From the NCBI RefSeq assembly GCF_018143015.1, contig NC_054756.1:19241361-19305360 (forward strand): a DNA stretch of 64,000 bases. The letters are read 5' to 3'. Under the pieces are notes generated by a model. That model did not search any database and was not told where the DNA came from. It saw nothing but the letters and a program-made list of their open reading frames with translations. Of this stretch, positions 21,448-33,452 are shown in pieces. The DNA is from Lytechinus variegatus (lineage: Eukaryota; Echinodermata; Echinoidea; Temnopleuroida; Toxopneustidae). The translations under genes and the position numbers were made by a program. How positions within the stretch are numbered: the stretch's first letter is position 1; the number at the start of each line of letters is the position of its first letter.

Positions 21448-21717
21448 GTAAGTGTGAAATAACTGACAAAAAACAAACATACAAACAAAAAGCAAAAGAA
21501 GCTGAACGCCTCTGGCAGTCTCACCCAGTGACGTATTAAGCTAAAATGTAGAGGGTCCAGGTAAGGTGTATTTTGCAAAATTTATAAGAAAGTGGCTAGT
21601 GAGCAAAGAGAGCGAGCAACAATATCAATATTTTTATTACGAATATCAAATTTTATTAATATAATTTTTATTTGTTTATGCATAATGAGATACATTTCGT
21701 ATTTCCACTGCTCATAG

Positions 21718-22053
21718 ATATCAGTTTGCAGCCTTGGAATCATGCATCCATTCAGTCTCCTAATTACCCGTACTCATACAATGATATCAACATACGATGG
21801 TTTGTGAGTGTACCTTCTCAATATCAAGTGAGACTTCAATTCACCAGTTTCTCGACTCAGGAGAATCATGACTTCGTTAAGGTGAGAGATGGATGGACAG
21901 CCGACTATTCAAACTCAAAACAAGTGGCATCTCTATCAGGAGATTTGAATCCGGATGACATCATTTCAAGAGGATCATATCTTTGGGTTCAGTTCACAAC
22001 TGATCACGTAACTCTTGCGACAGGATTCGAAGCCCAACTTGCAGCGATTCGAA
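21718..22053 (+). CDS. CUB exon 3
   Basis: Acceptor ATAG at 21714-21717, donor GTAAGT at 22054; 336 bases, phase 1-1. One whole CUB domain: SIQSPNYPYSY at the start, NDINIRWFVSVPSQYQVRL in the core, HDFVKVRDGWTADYSNS, then RGSYLWVQF and TGFEAQL. The four positions where CUB domains usually carry disulphide cysteines are other residues. Its upstream intron end (GCATAATGAGATACATTTCG) is repeated before exon 5, evidence of tandem duplication. Confidence 0.85.
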
Positions 22054-23849
22054 GTAAGTTAGAGATGTTATAATGTTTTGAATCAAGGTAGACAAAAGAT
22101 AGGTGAGAAGACAAAGGATCATAGATAATAATCCATTCAGCCTGAATTCCGTCGGTATAATTCGGGTCTCTAAATTGATTCTGTTGGAGCATTTGAATCA
22201 ATGTTTAAATAGGTCAATCATGGATTTCTGTAATGAGGGGAACACTTCTTGTGTACATTTAACTTGAATTTGGATTGTTAGACGGAAGTAAGTTTTAAAC
22301 AAAATGCTGCAAACATGGACCCGATTACCATCTAGGCCTATTTTAATTTATTTTGTTTTATATCATTCCTCATGAATTTGAGATTGAGGTTGTTAGAAAG
22401 TACATAGGCCTCATGTGATGTAAAGAATAATATACATATGTATAGCAATAGTAAATCATTGCCATATCAAAAAATATTTTGCATGTATATGGTTTTGCAG
22501 TTTTGGAATGCTGTTTTTCCCCGGGGATTAAAATTAGCAATACTATTTCTACACCGTTATCAACATACACTAATGCATGTACGTTAAGTCAATCCTTGGA
22601 ATAGTACAAGTAAATGCTGCGAGAAAAAAGAAACATGGACTGTGTTTATTTTTCTTCCAATCTTTATTGATCAGAGTGTAAATTACAATATAAATCAAAC
22701 AAGTCAACAAGCTATTTACATGATTAAAGGGAGCAGGACTTTAGTAGGTATAAGTCTTTAGAGACAGATGCATAAGACAATTAAATATCAAATTTCGTTT
22801 TTTTTAATGTACAGATAATTAACCATTTTTGTTCGACAAAAAATATTCAATATCACTAGTACGTTTGATACGAGCTTGAATTTCACAATATTGGGGGTTT
22901 TGTTATTAATTTTTACGAAAGTGATCAAAGTATTTGAAAGCATGGAAAATTGATGTAAGAAAAATATCACCTTGAACACCAAATATCATTACAAAGGGAG
23001 AAATTATGATATTCGAATGATGTTATTGGTTTATTATAGATAGAAAGATCGTCCCACACAATGCTAACAACCGGACAATCACAAAAAATATGCACATTTT
23101 TTCAGGGTCTCCTTTTCAAATTGAACAGTTGGGGAATATTTTCTCTTGATTTCAAATAGAAATGCATTAAGGGTGATTGTCTGATTGCCGTATGGAAGTC
23201 AAGACCTTGAAATACAATATTTTTTTAATTCCGCAAATGTATTTTCTCCCAGTCTACTTTGTTATTAGGAGGGCAAGACTCTTTACAAAAGGAAATACAC
23301 AATTCACAGGAAGACAAAAACAAAATATTGAGTACGCATAATAGCTTCCCTTTTCTAAAATAATTTATTTACAACTTCGGAATGAATATCTAAATTTGGA
23401 TTAATTTCCAATCTAATTATGGACCAGGGATGTTTTTTTTAATAAACGAATTGTATCTTCTTCCATCTTTTGCTGAAAATTCAAAGTCAAGTACCAGCTC
23501 TTCAAATATATTTTAATATGGATCGGGTGGATTAAAGGGATCGTTTAACTTTTATGTTCAACGTTTTGCAAGCCCAGATAAATGGATCCTTAATATTTCA
23601 TGCGCTTTTTCTTTGATATATTATTTACCAATTATTCGTGCAATATTAACATTTTGCTTGAAGCCTAGAAGTGGGAAAATAGGATTTCGACTAACGGCGT
23701 TGATGTTTTACTTGCCTGATGTTAGAAATCTAGGCTTGAAATACAGCCCCCTCCCACACACAAAAGGGTGGGGGGGAATGTCCAATTATGCTTGGAATTC
23801 CCGCACTTAAATATCAGTAGGTCCTACATATTTTATATCTCCCTCACAG
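22054..23849. other. Intron 3
   Basis: AT-rich and without a credible gene except the LINE remnant near 23020-23430. The stretch 23600-23820 opens a short frame that runs into exon 4 but crosses the acceptor. Confidence 0.6.
23020..23430 (-). pseudogene. Possible LINE C-terminal remnant
   Basis: On the minus strand, broken frames give a weak match to the Cys-rich end of LINE polymerases (a DCPVVSIVWDD-like stretch from about 23095 to 23050). Frameshifts are needed. Confidence 0.35.
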
Positions 23850-24203
23850 ATGTGCATATTAATTTGAAGTCTTGGAATCATACATCAATTCGGTCACCTG
23901 TTTACTCGTATTCAAGACCCTCTTACGACAGTAGTGTCTTCATACGCTGGCTCGTGAGTGTTCCTTCACCATATCAAGTAAGAGTTAACTTCATCAGTTT
24001 CTCAACCGAGAAGAATCACGAATTCGTTTACGTGAGAGATGGATTGACATCAGACTATTCATACTCAACGCCAGTGGCATCGCTGTCAGGAGATTTGAAT
24101 CCAAATGACATCATTTCAAGAGGATCGTATCTTTGGATAACTTTCACCAGTGATGATTGGGTTACTAGTACGGGATTCGAAGCACATCTTACACCATTCC
24201 GAA
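23850..24203 (+). CDS. CUB exon 4
   Basis: Acceptor CTCACAG, donor GTGAGT at 24204; 354 bases, phase 1-1. A complete CUB domain with HTSIRSPVYSYSR, a slightly longer first loop (PSYDSSVFIRW), HEFVYVRDGLTSDYSYS, PNDIISRGSYLW and TSTGFEAHLTPFRS. No cysteines. This exon and the intron after it mirror the interrupted exon 2 and its intron (both introns hold a GAGGGTCCAGGTA word), so exons 4-5 look like a copy of exons 2-3. Confidence 0.85.
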
Positions 24204-24491
24204 GTGAGTGTGAAATAATTGACAAAAAACTAATATACAATAAAATTGCAAGTGGAACGCCTCTGGCAGTTTCGCCCTGCCAGTGGCGTAATGAGCTGAA
24301 AATGCATGAAGAGGGTCCAGGTACGGGCGTATTTCGCAAAATTTATACAAAAAATGCTAGTGAGGAAATCGAGCGTGCACAAATGTCAACATTTTTACAA
24401 CAAACGTTTGAATTTGTAATGATTTATTAGTATTACTATTATCATTTATTTAGGCATAATGAAATACATTTCGAATTGCCACTGCTCACAG

Positions 24492-24833
24492 ATATCAGTT
24501 TCCAGCCTTGGAATCATGCCTCCATTCAGTCTCCTAATGACCCATTCTCCTACTACAACAATATCAACATTAGATGGTTTGTGAGTGTACCTTCTCCATA
24601 TCAAGTAAGAGTTAACTTCACCAGTTTCTCAACCGAGAAGGATCATGACTTCGTTTACGTGAGTGATGGATGGACATCGGACTATTCAAACTCAACAAGA
24701 GTGGCATCTCTATCAGGAGATTTGATTCCAGATGACGTCATATCAAGAGGATCGTATCTGTGGATTGAATTTACCAGTGACGATGGGAATCGTTATAATA
24801 CAGGATTCCAAGCCCGACTGACACCGTTTCGAA
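24492..24833 (+). CDS. CUB exon 5
   Basis: Acceptor CTCACAG at 24485-24491, donor GTGAGT at 24834; 342 bases, phase 1-1. CUB domain with ASIQSPNDPFSYYNNINIRW, SPYQVRVNFTSFSTE, HDFVYVSDGWTSDYSNS and DDVISRGSYLWIEF. No cysteines. It resembles exon 3 in its first half and exon 4 in its core, which suggests exchange between copies. The intron up to 26535 carries a MITE. Confidence 0.85.
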
Positions 24834-25317
24834 GTGAGTTAAATGTACAGTATTCATATTTCAACCTGTGCCCAAGGTATGCATTGTAGTTATCAATATA
24901 CGCATTATTATGAGTTCATCTCTTGGTTCAATTCATACTTGATTAATAAAATAGTGATAAAGGATTCAAAGCATGAATCACACTGTTTCGAATAAATAAT
25001 TTAGAAGAACCCTACTTGCATTCTAACTTGGATCTGAAATATTGATATGAATTGTGCATTGAATATATTTTTATGTTTTATAAGCTTACCCGGGGAGGGG
25101 GCGGTAACATAAAAAAGATACATTTAGGCATACGCGTAATACTTATTTAATGTAAATCCTTTTTTTAATACATTTTTTTACAGACTTGCAGTTACGCTTA
25201 ATGTTAAAGGGGCCCGTTGATATTTCGATTATATAATTGTTCTTATATATTTTGCATCAATTAACCTTTGATGTTTCGGCAAAAAGACGTTGATTAGGAT
25301 TACATTAGCATTGTGTA

Positions 25318-26410
25318 CACACTAAGAAAAGTGCAGTCTTAAGATTCAATTTTGCACTTAGCACCCCTATCTCGACTATATGGTTAAACATTTCACTCCC
25401 ACTGATACACTTTGTACGAACTGGGGTTCAATTTGCATGAAGGTTCAATTTTGAACCTTTATTGGTTTTGTATAGAAACCTACAAAAAAGTTATTATCAT
25501 ATTATTCACATTTGACAGCCAGCATCCTTTATGGAGATAAATTGATTAAAAGGTTACAGACAGAAAATGAAGCCAATTGTCAAATGATCAATACTAATTA
25601 ATTAGATACGTTAACCCGTGTAAACAAAACATATTAGATATAATTCTTTGTAAAGAAAAAAATACCCGACACACACAAACGTATGTCAAACCGATCACGC
25701 TAGGAAGGCAAGACATCGAATAGGCACAATTTACCTTCATTTGAAAGGGGGAAAAGTTCATTTTGCGACAGCCATTGAAAATATAAAAAGATATGGAGAA
25801 GAATCAAAATAATATATCCAGTCCTGCTATAGAACATAGATGATGGGAGAGTGGAAATACATACCAAAATATGGCATTATTCCGTCAAAATTTCGAGCAG
25901 GATCGATTGTGTGTATTAATTGTCCATTGACATCAGTTTATTTAGTCAGTAAAGCAAACCTAGCATAGTGGGAAGAGGTCTTGACTGCCATGACTGCAGT
26001 TAAAACGAGGTGAGTTCGAGTCGCAAACAAGGTAAGCAACAACAAAAAATCGATAGAGAAACAGAAAGTGAGAGAAGTCTCCACAGTATTTTGTTGTTAA
26101 GGATGGCTGTCGCAAAAAAAAATCTTTCAGTGAAAGGGACAATCGTGCACCCTGTAGGGTTTAATGTGGTGGAAAAATGTACCTTGAAAGATGCAAAAAT
26201 AAACCTTTAACCAGTTTAAGGATGCGAAATTGACTCAAGGGATGTTCAAATGAACCCTAAGTACTTTTAGATCGCACCCTCGGGGTGCAGTTTTTAACCT
26301 AAAGAATGGAAAAAATGAACCCTAACCAGGGGTTCCATTTTTAATCCACTGGATGCCGCTATTGCATCATCATCTAGGGGTTCAGTTTTCTACCTTTATC
26401 CCTTAGTGTG
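25318..26410. mobile_element. Candidate TA-flanked MITE in intron 5
   Basis: CACACTAAG at the left and CTTAGTGTG at the right, each next to a TA dinucleotide (25316-25317, 26411-26412), as in Tc1/mariner-type elements. No transposase. The sequence just inside repeats inverted words about AACCTTTA and GGGTTC. Confidence 0.5.
25961..26023 (+). mobile_element. tRNA-like polymerase III boxes, candidate SINE
   Basis: TAGCATAGTGGGAAG resembles an A box, and GAGTTCGAGTCGC, about 50 bases on, resembles a B box. No cloverleaf forms, so it is not a functional tRNA gene. It lies inside the MITE above. Confidence 0.45.
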
Positions 26411-26535
26411 TATTCTAATAGAAATATATCATTATTGTGAAGTTCATAAGTTTTGAGGTTCCTTTTTTTGTCTGTGAGTATAGTCCGTTATGTTAAGGAA
26501 CTCCGATAAATGTTTTTTATTACTATTATTAACAG

Positions 26536-26886
26536 CTATATGTTTGCAGCCTTGGAATGTTACATCCATTCAGTCTCCTAATAGGCTTCATCACCCGTAT
26601 TTCTACTACAACAATATCAACATACGATGGTTCATAAGTGTTCCTCCTGCATATCAAGTAAGACTTAACTTCACCCGATTCTCAACCCAGAATGATCATG
26701 ACTTCGTTTACGTGCGGGATGGATGGACATCGGACTATACAATTTCAACACATCTTGCATCTCTATCTGGAAATTCGAGACCAGATGACATCATATCTAA
26801 TGGGTCATATCTCTGGGTTCAGTTTATAAGTGATGAACAGAATTTAGGTGCAGGATTCACAGCTAACCTGATTTCTGAATTACGTG
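26536..26886 (+). CDS. CUB exon 6
   Basis: Acceptor TTAACAG, donor GTAAGT at 26887; 351 bases, phase 1-1. CUB domain with an insertion in the first loop (SPNRLHHPYFYYNNINIRW), then PPAYQVRLNFTRFSTQ, HDFVYVRDGWTSDYTIS, and SNGSYLWVQF with a glycosylation sequon. One cysteine near the start (TICLQPW). The opening SLQPW-like word is shared with exons 3 and 5. Confidence 0.85.
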
Positions 26887-27906
26887 GTAAGTATATGATT
26901 TATCAAGTACTAATCAAATATTAAGGTATGATAGCACAATCCTGTAACTGGTAACAAGGAAGATAGAATCAATTGAACAAGTGTAATTGTCCGTCTACTG
27001 GTTTATGTCGAACATTGAACAAATTAGTTGTAGTCAGATATGAATATTGATTGTTGAGTTTTATTTAACATCCTCATGATCTAGACCCCTTTTCGATGTG
27101 CAGTATGTGCTAGGCTGAATATTCAATTCAATTCAGTGAAACAGTTATTTTCTTCCAACTAACATCTAATCCTTTTTCATTTAGAATATACGAATCAATA
27201 ATATCATGAATATAGTACAAAAAACAATGGATGTAAAATTCATATGTCAATTATGTACATTGAAGAAAGCGTAAAAACCCTGGGATACGCCTGTAAAAGT
27301 ACATGACTAAACAACAATTTAAAAAAGGAAAGGGCTTAGAGAAGGGAAAGGAAGAGAAAAGAGAGGAAAAGTGCATATATAGAGGCGAGCAAGCAAGAAG
27401 AATAAGAACGGATATGAACTACTTCACATGATACAAGATATACACGATTAAATAGTACAACAGGCATTCTTGATACAAAGTAGGAACAACAAATGTATAG
27501 TATTCAACCAGTTAAGTAACAATTACTATAGAAAACATCACGATTCAGATGTAGGTAGATGTCATGATATTTTAACACTTGTATTTAAAGCTTGAAGTTG
27601 ACATCGGCAATGACTTGTTTACATTTTCAGGATGATCGTTCCATAATTAGGGGCCAGTATACCAGTATGATATGTTATTATCAGATAACAATATGATGTG
27701 GTATTACACAACAAATATACCCCCACCCCGCGCCCTGGGTTAGAAGTGAATTCATGCATTCCAATAATCTGATCACTCATGATAAGAAAAAGTTATAATT
27801 TCTGCATAAATTACTCCTGGACATAGTTTTGCACAATCTATTTCAAAAGTCTTTCGATAACGTAGATTAATCATTGTTTGAAAATTATCTCTCTTTTTTA
27901 TTTCAG
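26887..27906. other. Intron 6
   Basis: AT-rich with a short purine run near 27310-27370. No gene or clear element. Confidence 0.5.
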
Positions 27907-28248
27907 CTGATCATTTGGAAGTTAGGAAAGTAGCTGTGATCAAGTCTCCGAATCACCCACGCCTGTATTGCAACAATCTCAATGTAACATGGCTTGTTAG
28001 TGTTCCTCCTGCATATCAAATAAGGCTTCATTTCGACAGCTTCTCAACGGAAAAGGGTCCTGACTTTGTAACCGTGAATGATGGATGGACATCGGACTAT
28101 TCGAGCTCAACTGAAAGAAGGCCTCTATCTGGAAGTATTGATCCAGGTGACATCGTATCGAATGGATCATATCTCTGGGTCCAATTCACCACTAATAATC
28201 AGGGGAGATCAAAAGGATTCAGGGCACTTCTGACGACTGAGCTACGAT
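27907..28248 (+). CDS. CUB exon 7
   Basis: Acceptor TATTTCAG, donor GTAAGT at 28249; 342 bases, phase 1-1. CUB domain with VIKSPNHPRLYCNNLNVTW, PPAYQIRLHFDSFSTE, PDFVTVNDGWTSDYSSS, DPGDIVSNGSYLWVQF and SKGFRALL. It has sequons NVT and NGS and a single cysteine. Its NDGWTSDYSSS version links it to the exons at 54897 and 61505 of the second locus. Confidence 0.85.
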
Positions 28249-28449
28249 GTAAGTCCAGGGAATACATTTGCACTTTTATTTGGTGTCCATTTAGTTCTTG
28301 AATACTTCGCAAGAATATGAGGAAAAGGGGAATTGTTAATAATCGAAAATACTCAACCCATTTGGGTCAAAACCTTATCATGAGAAATATGTACCAGTTG
28401 CAATTCTAGCACGTACATGTATATGTATAGAATTGTCAATAAAGTCCCT

Positions 28450-29025
28450 CGTAAACAGGATATATCCAAATATCCAAATCACTCAAGCAACTGCACTGGC
28501 TACCAGTAGAAAAGCGTATCCTCTTCAAAATCCTCGTCATAACATTCAAGAGCATCCAAGGAAAGTCCCCCTCATACATCGCGAGCAATCGAGCATGATC
28601 AACACCCACCAACTCCCCTGATCACTTCGGTCATCCAACAAGAACCTTTGGTTGTTCCCAATGCAATATCCCACACCCATGGCGACAGAGCCTTTTCAGT
28701 TGTGGCTACTACACTCAGGAACTCACACCCCCTTAGCTAAAGATCCCAATCTTCTCTGAGTTCCTTTAAAGTGGCACTTAAGACATATCTCTTCCGTAAA
28801 TAGTAAGATTTTTTTACAGTTAATATTTCCGTAGTTAAGTTAGTATTTTAGATATAAATGTAAGGTAGTTTCGTTGTGATGTTTAGTTAATATGTAATGT
28901 AGCTAAGTTGATAAGTGAGTTTAGTTTATTAAGTTAATTGATTAGGTTTTGTGATGTAAAGCGCTTAGAGAAATTTTGTTAGGCGCTATATAAATACTGA
29001 ATTATTATTATTGTTATCAATATAT
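28450..29025 (+). pseudogene. 5'-truncated LINE 3' end
   Basis: The plus strand encodes a broken LINE C-terminus: LKQLHWLPVEKRILFKIL, then GKSPSYI, then ELTPP. The 3' tail follows, with TGTAAAGCGCTTAGAG, GGCGCTATATAAAT and a run of ATT triplets. This is the usual shape of a CR1/L2-like LINE copy truncated at its 5' end. It lies in intron 7, sense to the gene. Confidence 0.65.
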
Positions 29026-29980
29026 GTCATAAGTATATTAAGACACTTTTAATACAAGAAAATCTGTATTTTTACTCCGGTTATTGTTAATATATAAACT
29101 TCGTGAATACAGCAACAACTAATATACACTGTCCGCATGATTGGCATTTTAAATAATTTACTTTCTTACCTGATCTGTTAAACGAATATTTCGTTGGTTG
29201 GTCCCTACGAGTGGAACATAAAACATACGTAGTAACACTTAATACCGACGGTATATCAAAACATATTACACGGTGGACATCCCCTTGTCTGGAGACGTCT
29301 AAAGCGACTGGAGTCTCTGAGCAGTCTCCTTATCATCAAGTAGACTTCTCCACTTCATCCCATCATTTTTTCATGTCTCTGCATTTCTGAAAGGTCTGAG
29401 ACCCTTTTTTGCAGAAACTCAAGAATGAAATTATTTGTAATAGTTTCATATCATGTTATATGCTGAAGCACCCCCGGGAAACTTGAAATCAGGATTGTAT
29501 GCTAGAAAGTCGAAATTTAAAATTTCTTTATTTTATTATTTTGGGTTTTGCTTTTTAAATTTTTCATGACCAAAATCAGCTAGCACCCGTATCAAAACTC
29601 GTTTCAAGGGCCCTGATTCGGGGATGTTATGATACTTTGTGATGTGAGGCAACTGCAATGGGGACATCTCGGAGACGTTTTTTTTGGGGGGGGAGGGGAA
29701 TTTGCAACTTTTGAGGGTTGTCTTTGAGAGGTAGCGGAGACGTCTCTGCAACTAGCTAAATCTCAAGTTTGCTTTAAACTGTACAGAGGTAGCGAATTGT
29801 AAACGTGGTAGTTTTGCACCTATTGGGCCTATGATTCGATCAGTAGGGAGGTTTCACAAATTTAAGATCCAAATTTATTATTTCGAAAGGTTTTGCTTTG
29901 GGATGGTCATCAATATGTACTACAGCTCATTTTACGATTTTCCGTCATCTTACAATTTTCTTCCCCGTTTCTTATTGCAG
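29026..29980. other. Intron 7, remaining part
   Basis: No gene seen. GAGACGTCTCTGC-type words repeat around 29290 and 29660-29750. Confidence 0.4.
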
Positions 29981-30334
29981 TCGTTTCTGTGCATGCCGCA
30001 AAAACAGAATACATAAGGTCACCGAATTACCCAGCTCAGTACCAAAACAACCTCGATGTAATATGGCAAGTGATCGCTCCGGACAATCATCGAGTTTCGT
30101 TGCATTTTGTTGATATGCAGATTAAGCCATCTAGAGACTTCTTATACCTATTCCAGGGAAATTTGTCTGAATTTGAGAAATCTGAGCTAGTAATACCTAA
30201 TATTTCTGGATCAGATCTACCAGAAAACATCACATCTGTTGGAAAGTTTCTTTGGATTCGATTTACCAGTGATGAGGTATCGCAGGAACCTTATAGAGGA
30301 TTTGACGTCTCAATCATTGCCAAACCAATATCAG
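29981..30334 (+). CDS. CUB exon 8, membrane-proximal divergent CUB
   Basis: Acceptor CTTATTGCAG, donor GT at 30335 (GTTATG, weak); 354 bases, phase 1-1. It keeps EYIRSPNYPAQYQNNLDVIW and GKFLWIRFTSDE, but the middle is changed (RDFLYLFQGNLSEFEKS instead of VRDGWTSDYS), as in exon 1. Sequons NLS, NIS and NIT. No cysteine. Divergence from exons 2-7 suggests an older, structural domain next to the membrane. Confidence 0.8.
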
Positions 30335-31107
30335 GTTATGATGATTAATTTGACATCCCCTCTCTAAATTAGTGTTTTGTTTTTATCTTATTGTATAACA
30401 GAGGTGAAAAGGATAATATTACTGATAAAATAATGCAATTGAAACTAGATTCTAGAAGCTCACCCCCCATATCCCTATATTCATAACTACTACACTGACA
30501 GAAAGGAAAAAAATGATAAATATTCCGACAATTTAACACGAACACACAAACCTCCTGTCACTCAACTTGAACATTTTCTTTTTTAACACCAATATCCACC
30601 TACTTTTCTTTATTTTGATGTTGTAGCGTTACGATACGAAAGTACCATAACAAATAACAAGTTAATGTAATTACATGAACGCAAATTTCACTTTGATAAT
30701 CTGCAAAAGTACTCAAGAATTTCTTACACTTATATCGATCGGTTGGTATGTTTCAAAGATAGTTCTTGATTTATTACAAAGGTTAAACCTAAGGGCGAGT
30801 AAAAATCTCTCAAAATTGAGTCCATAGTGCTGACGATGACAAAAAGGGTGATGAAATGTGAAGGCCGACACAGTCACTGCATCCAGCTAAACTGTATACT
30901 CTCACGCACTATTATATGGAGTGTTGTGACAACACTTAATTGAGACATTTACAGAGCTTTATATTCTACTTGAATCAATTATTATTTCTTACATCAAAGT
31001 GGAAATTCTCATCGGCAGTTAAAGTTATAGTTTTTGGTAACCGAAAAAGACAAAAATATAAATGAAAAGAACGATATTTCTCTTACACTTCTTCTTTTAT
31101 GTAACAG
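30335..31107. other. Intron 8
   Basis: AT-rich, no gene or element recognised. Confidence 0.5.
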
Positions 31108-31216
31108 TGGAGACACTGAGGTCTAATCATAATGTGCTGATAATAACATCAGTCTCAGTGGCAGTTCTGGTTCTTCTGAGCTTCAGCGTTTTCGGATATA
31201 TCAGCTGGAAGAAAAG
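31108..31216 (+). CDS. Transmembrane exon
   Basis: Acceptor TGTAACAG, donor GTAATT at 31217; 109 bases entering in phase 1 and leaving in phase 2. Encodes a short stalk (VETLRSNHN) and about 23 hydrophobic residues (VLIITSVSVAVLVLLSFSVF) ended by GYISWKKR. The positive cluster fits a type I protein with a cytoplasmic C-terminus. The split AG|A arginine codon joins exactly to the tail exon at 32724. Confidence 0.8.
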
Positions 31217-31707
31217 GTAATTGAAGAAGCTAAGCTGATATTTACTAGCACATCTCAGGGAGGGAGTTACAAGAAATGAGTATTTGACAGTTGTCGGCAA
31301 TATAATATATTCATCTCAATATCATTACGCTATTGTGATTATCGTGGCATCATTGACCATGTTGACAGGATTGGAATTAAATTAAACTCACATTCCTTGA
31401 GACTGGTTCGGTATAAGCCATAAACCTTCCCCTTTTCCTCGCTAGTGAATTCAGAAAATCGTGAAAGCCCTTTCCATTATCTTTTCGTTTCTTTCAAGCC
31501 ATTGTGTGACCATCCACTCGGCCCGGCAAAACCAAAAAATGAATCGCCAGAGACGGCTCTCTGTATATAGTCCAAGCAATTAATGCGTTGTCATGGATGA
31601 TAAACATTAGTGAACAATGAAAGTACATGTATGGGGTGGGTGCTCCACGGAAAGTACACTAGAAGGGAAATAAATTAAGTATAAAAGGAATAGGGAAATC
31701 GAACAGA

Positions 31708-31960
31708 ATGTGGTGGGATCTTGTCCTGAGGGAGTTGTCCTCCGGTAAAGTTGTCCTACAGGGGACTGTTCCTCAGCATGCTCAGGGGAGTTGTCCTGGG
31801 AGACTTGTCCGTCGGCTGGGGGATTGTCCTGGGGGCTGCCTCCTGCCGGCCGGGGGGGAAGTTGTCCTGCGGGGACTTGTCCTCGGGGGGGGGGGGGGTA
31901 GTTATGGGGAAGTTGTCAGGTGGAACTTGTTCCCGGAGGATCTGCCCTCCGGGGGCATCA
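31708..31960 (-). repeat. GGACAA array, reverse orientation, in intron 9
   Basis: About 250 bases of GTTGTCC plus G-run units: the reverse complement of the array type at 4313-5850. Gly/Leu-rich frames are artefacts. Confidence 0.7.
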
Positions 31961-32723
31961 ATCCTGATACAATTTGTGATAACAGGTACCCAATCAAAAT
32001 ATCAATTTTTTTTCGTTTACTTTGTTTAACACATCTTTAAACGATAAATTCGGACTATGTTCACTCAAGACAAAATTTGTTTGCTTAAAAAGCATGCTTT
32101 ATGGTGGAAGTAGAAATATGATTTTCTAGGAAAGTCCTGAAGTGGATCTCGCCCTTTTTGTGAAAATAGAATAAATTGTTTTGCAAATAGGGAGATTTTT
32201 TTAGCAACTTTTTGTCAACTTTCCTCTTTTTTATTTTTATTTTATTTCATTATTATTATTTTTTTTTTTTTTGGGGGGGTATCTTTCGCCGAAATATATC
32301 ACTGTGTAACATCCTACATCTTTTGCAAATGAGCTCTTCAAAAAAGTAACGTAATTTGCTCAAAGAACCCTTAAAACAAAACAATAAATACCAACGAGGG
32401 CGGGCGCTAAGATTTGAATAATGGCATTCTGAATATGAATTGGCAATTTGGAAACAATACAACTGCTAGCACAGGTTTAACAAGATTGGAATGTTCAATA
32501 TTATAGTTCTTACATTGTTGGTATTATGGATTATCCGGGCTTTGAGGTATGGTTTAATTATTTCTTTCAGTGTTTTCTTCAGGTTTTCTGACATTTCAAA
32601 CCTTTTGTAATGGTGTTGTAGATGGTTGATTTACTTGAGAATAAAAAAATCTTTTGAATATCTCGATCCTTACTTCCCCCTTTTCAATTCTTAATCTATT
32701 CATTTTCTTTGACAAAATTACAG

Positions 32724-32940
32724 AACTAAGGACGAGCAAGACGATGGACAACAAGAGGGGCAGTACATGGACCTAACACCATCTGTTACGTCATCACCAA
32801 CCTACGAAGCTTTAGGAGCTGTTCGGCTTTCAAAGACAAAGGAGAGTCCGACGTACGAGAACAAATCAGTAGTGAAACTCCATCAAAATATTCACGGAAT
32901 AACTACAAATGATGAGCATCCATATGAGCTTCCCAACTAA
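32724..32940 (+). CDS. Cytoplasmic tail exon, copy 1 (ITAM-like)
   Basis: Acceptor ATTACAG at 32717-32723; 217 bases ending in TAA. Begins TKDEQDDGQQEGQYMDLTPS. Four tyrosine motifs follow each other: YMDL, YEAL nine residues later, YENK and YELP. E-x-x-Y-x-x-L, nine residues, Y-x-x-L falls within the usual ITAM spacing of 6-12; YENK fits the pY-x-N pattern bound by Grb2-type SH2 domains. These are consensus matches; phosphorylation is inferred. It is the natural last coding exon after the transmembrane exon. Confidence 0.8.
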
Positions 32941-33235
32941 ACATATTTTTGACCAAACTCTCCATACGATATAGTACTGCTAGTTGGTAAACTGAATAAT
33001 AGAAAGTGGAATGTTAAATATTATAGTTCTTACATTGTTGGTATTATCCGGGCTTTGAGGTATGGTTTATGTCCTTCAGTGTTTTCTTCAGGTTTTCTGA
33101 CATTTCAAACCATTTGTAATGATGTTGTAGATGGTTGACTTATTTGAGAATTAAAAAAAAATCTTTTGAATATCTCGATCCTTACTTCCCCCTTTTCCAT
33201 TCTTAATCTATTTATTTTCTTTGACAAAATTACAG

Positions 33236-33452
33236 AACTAAGGACGAGCAAGACGATGGACAACAAGAGGGGCAGTACATGGACCTAACACCATCTGTTA
33301 CGTCATCACCAACCTACGAAGCTTTAGGAGCTGTTCGGCTTTCAAAGACAAAGGAGTGTCCGACGTACGAGAACAAATCAGTAGTGAAACATCATCAAAA
33401 TATTCACGGAATAACTACAAAAGATGAGCATCCATATGAGCTTCCCAACTAA
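33236..33452 (+). CDS. Cytoplasmic tail exon, copy 2 (alternative or redundant)
   Basis: Same length and acceptor as copy 1. Three residue changes: Ser to Cys before PTYENK, Leu to His in VVKLHQN, Asn to Lys before DEHPYELP. All four tyrosine motifs are unchanged. Since copy 1 ends in a stop codon, this copy is translated only if copy 1 is skipped; otherwise it is 3' untranslated sequence. The only good AATAAA lies after this copy. Confidence 0.65.

Noticed and set aside
25961-26033. tRNA gene
   Set aside because: A and B boxes are recognisable but acceptor and anticodon stems do not pair.
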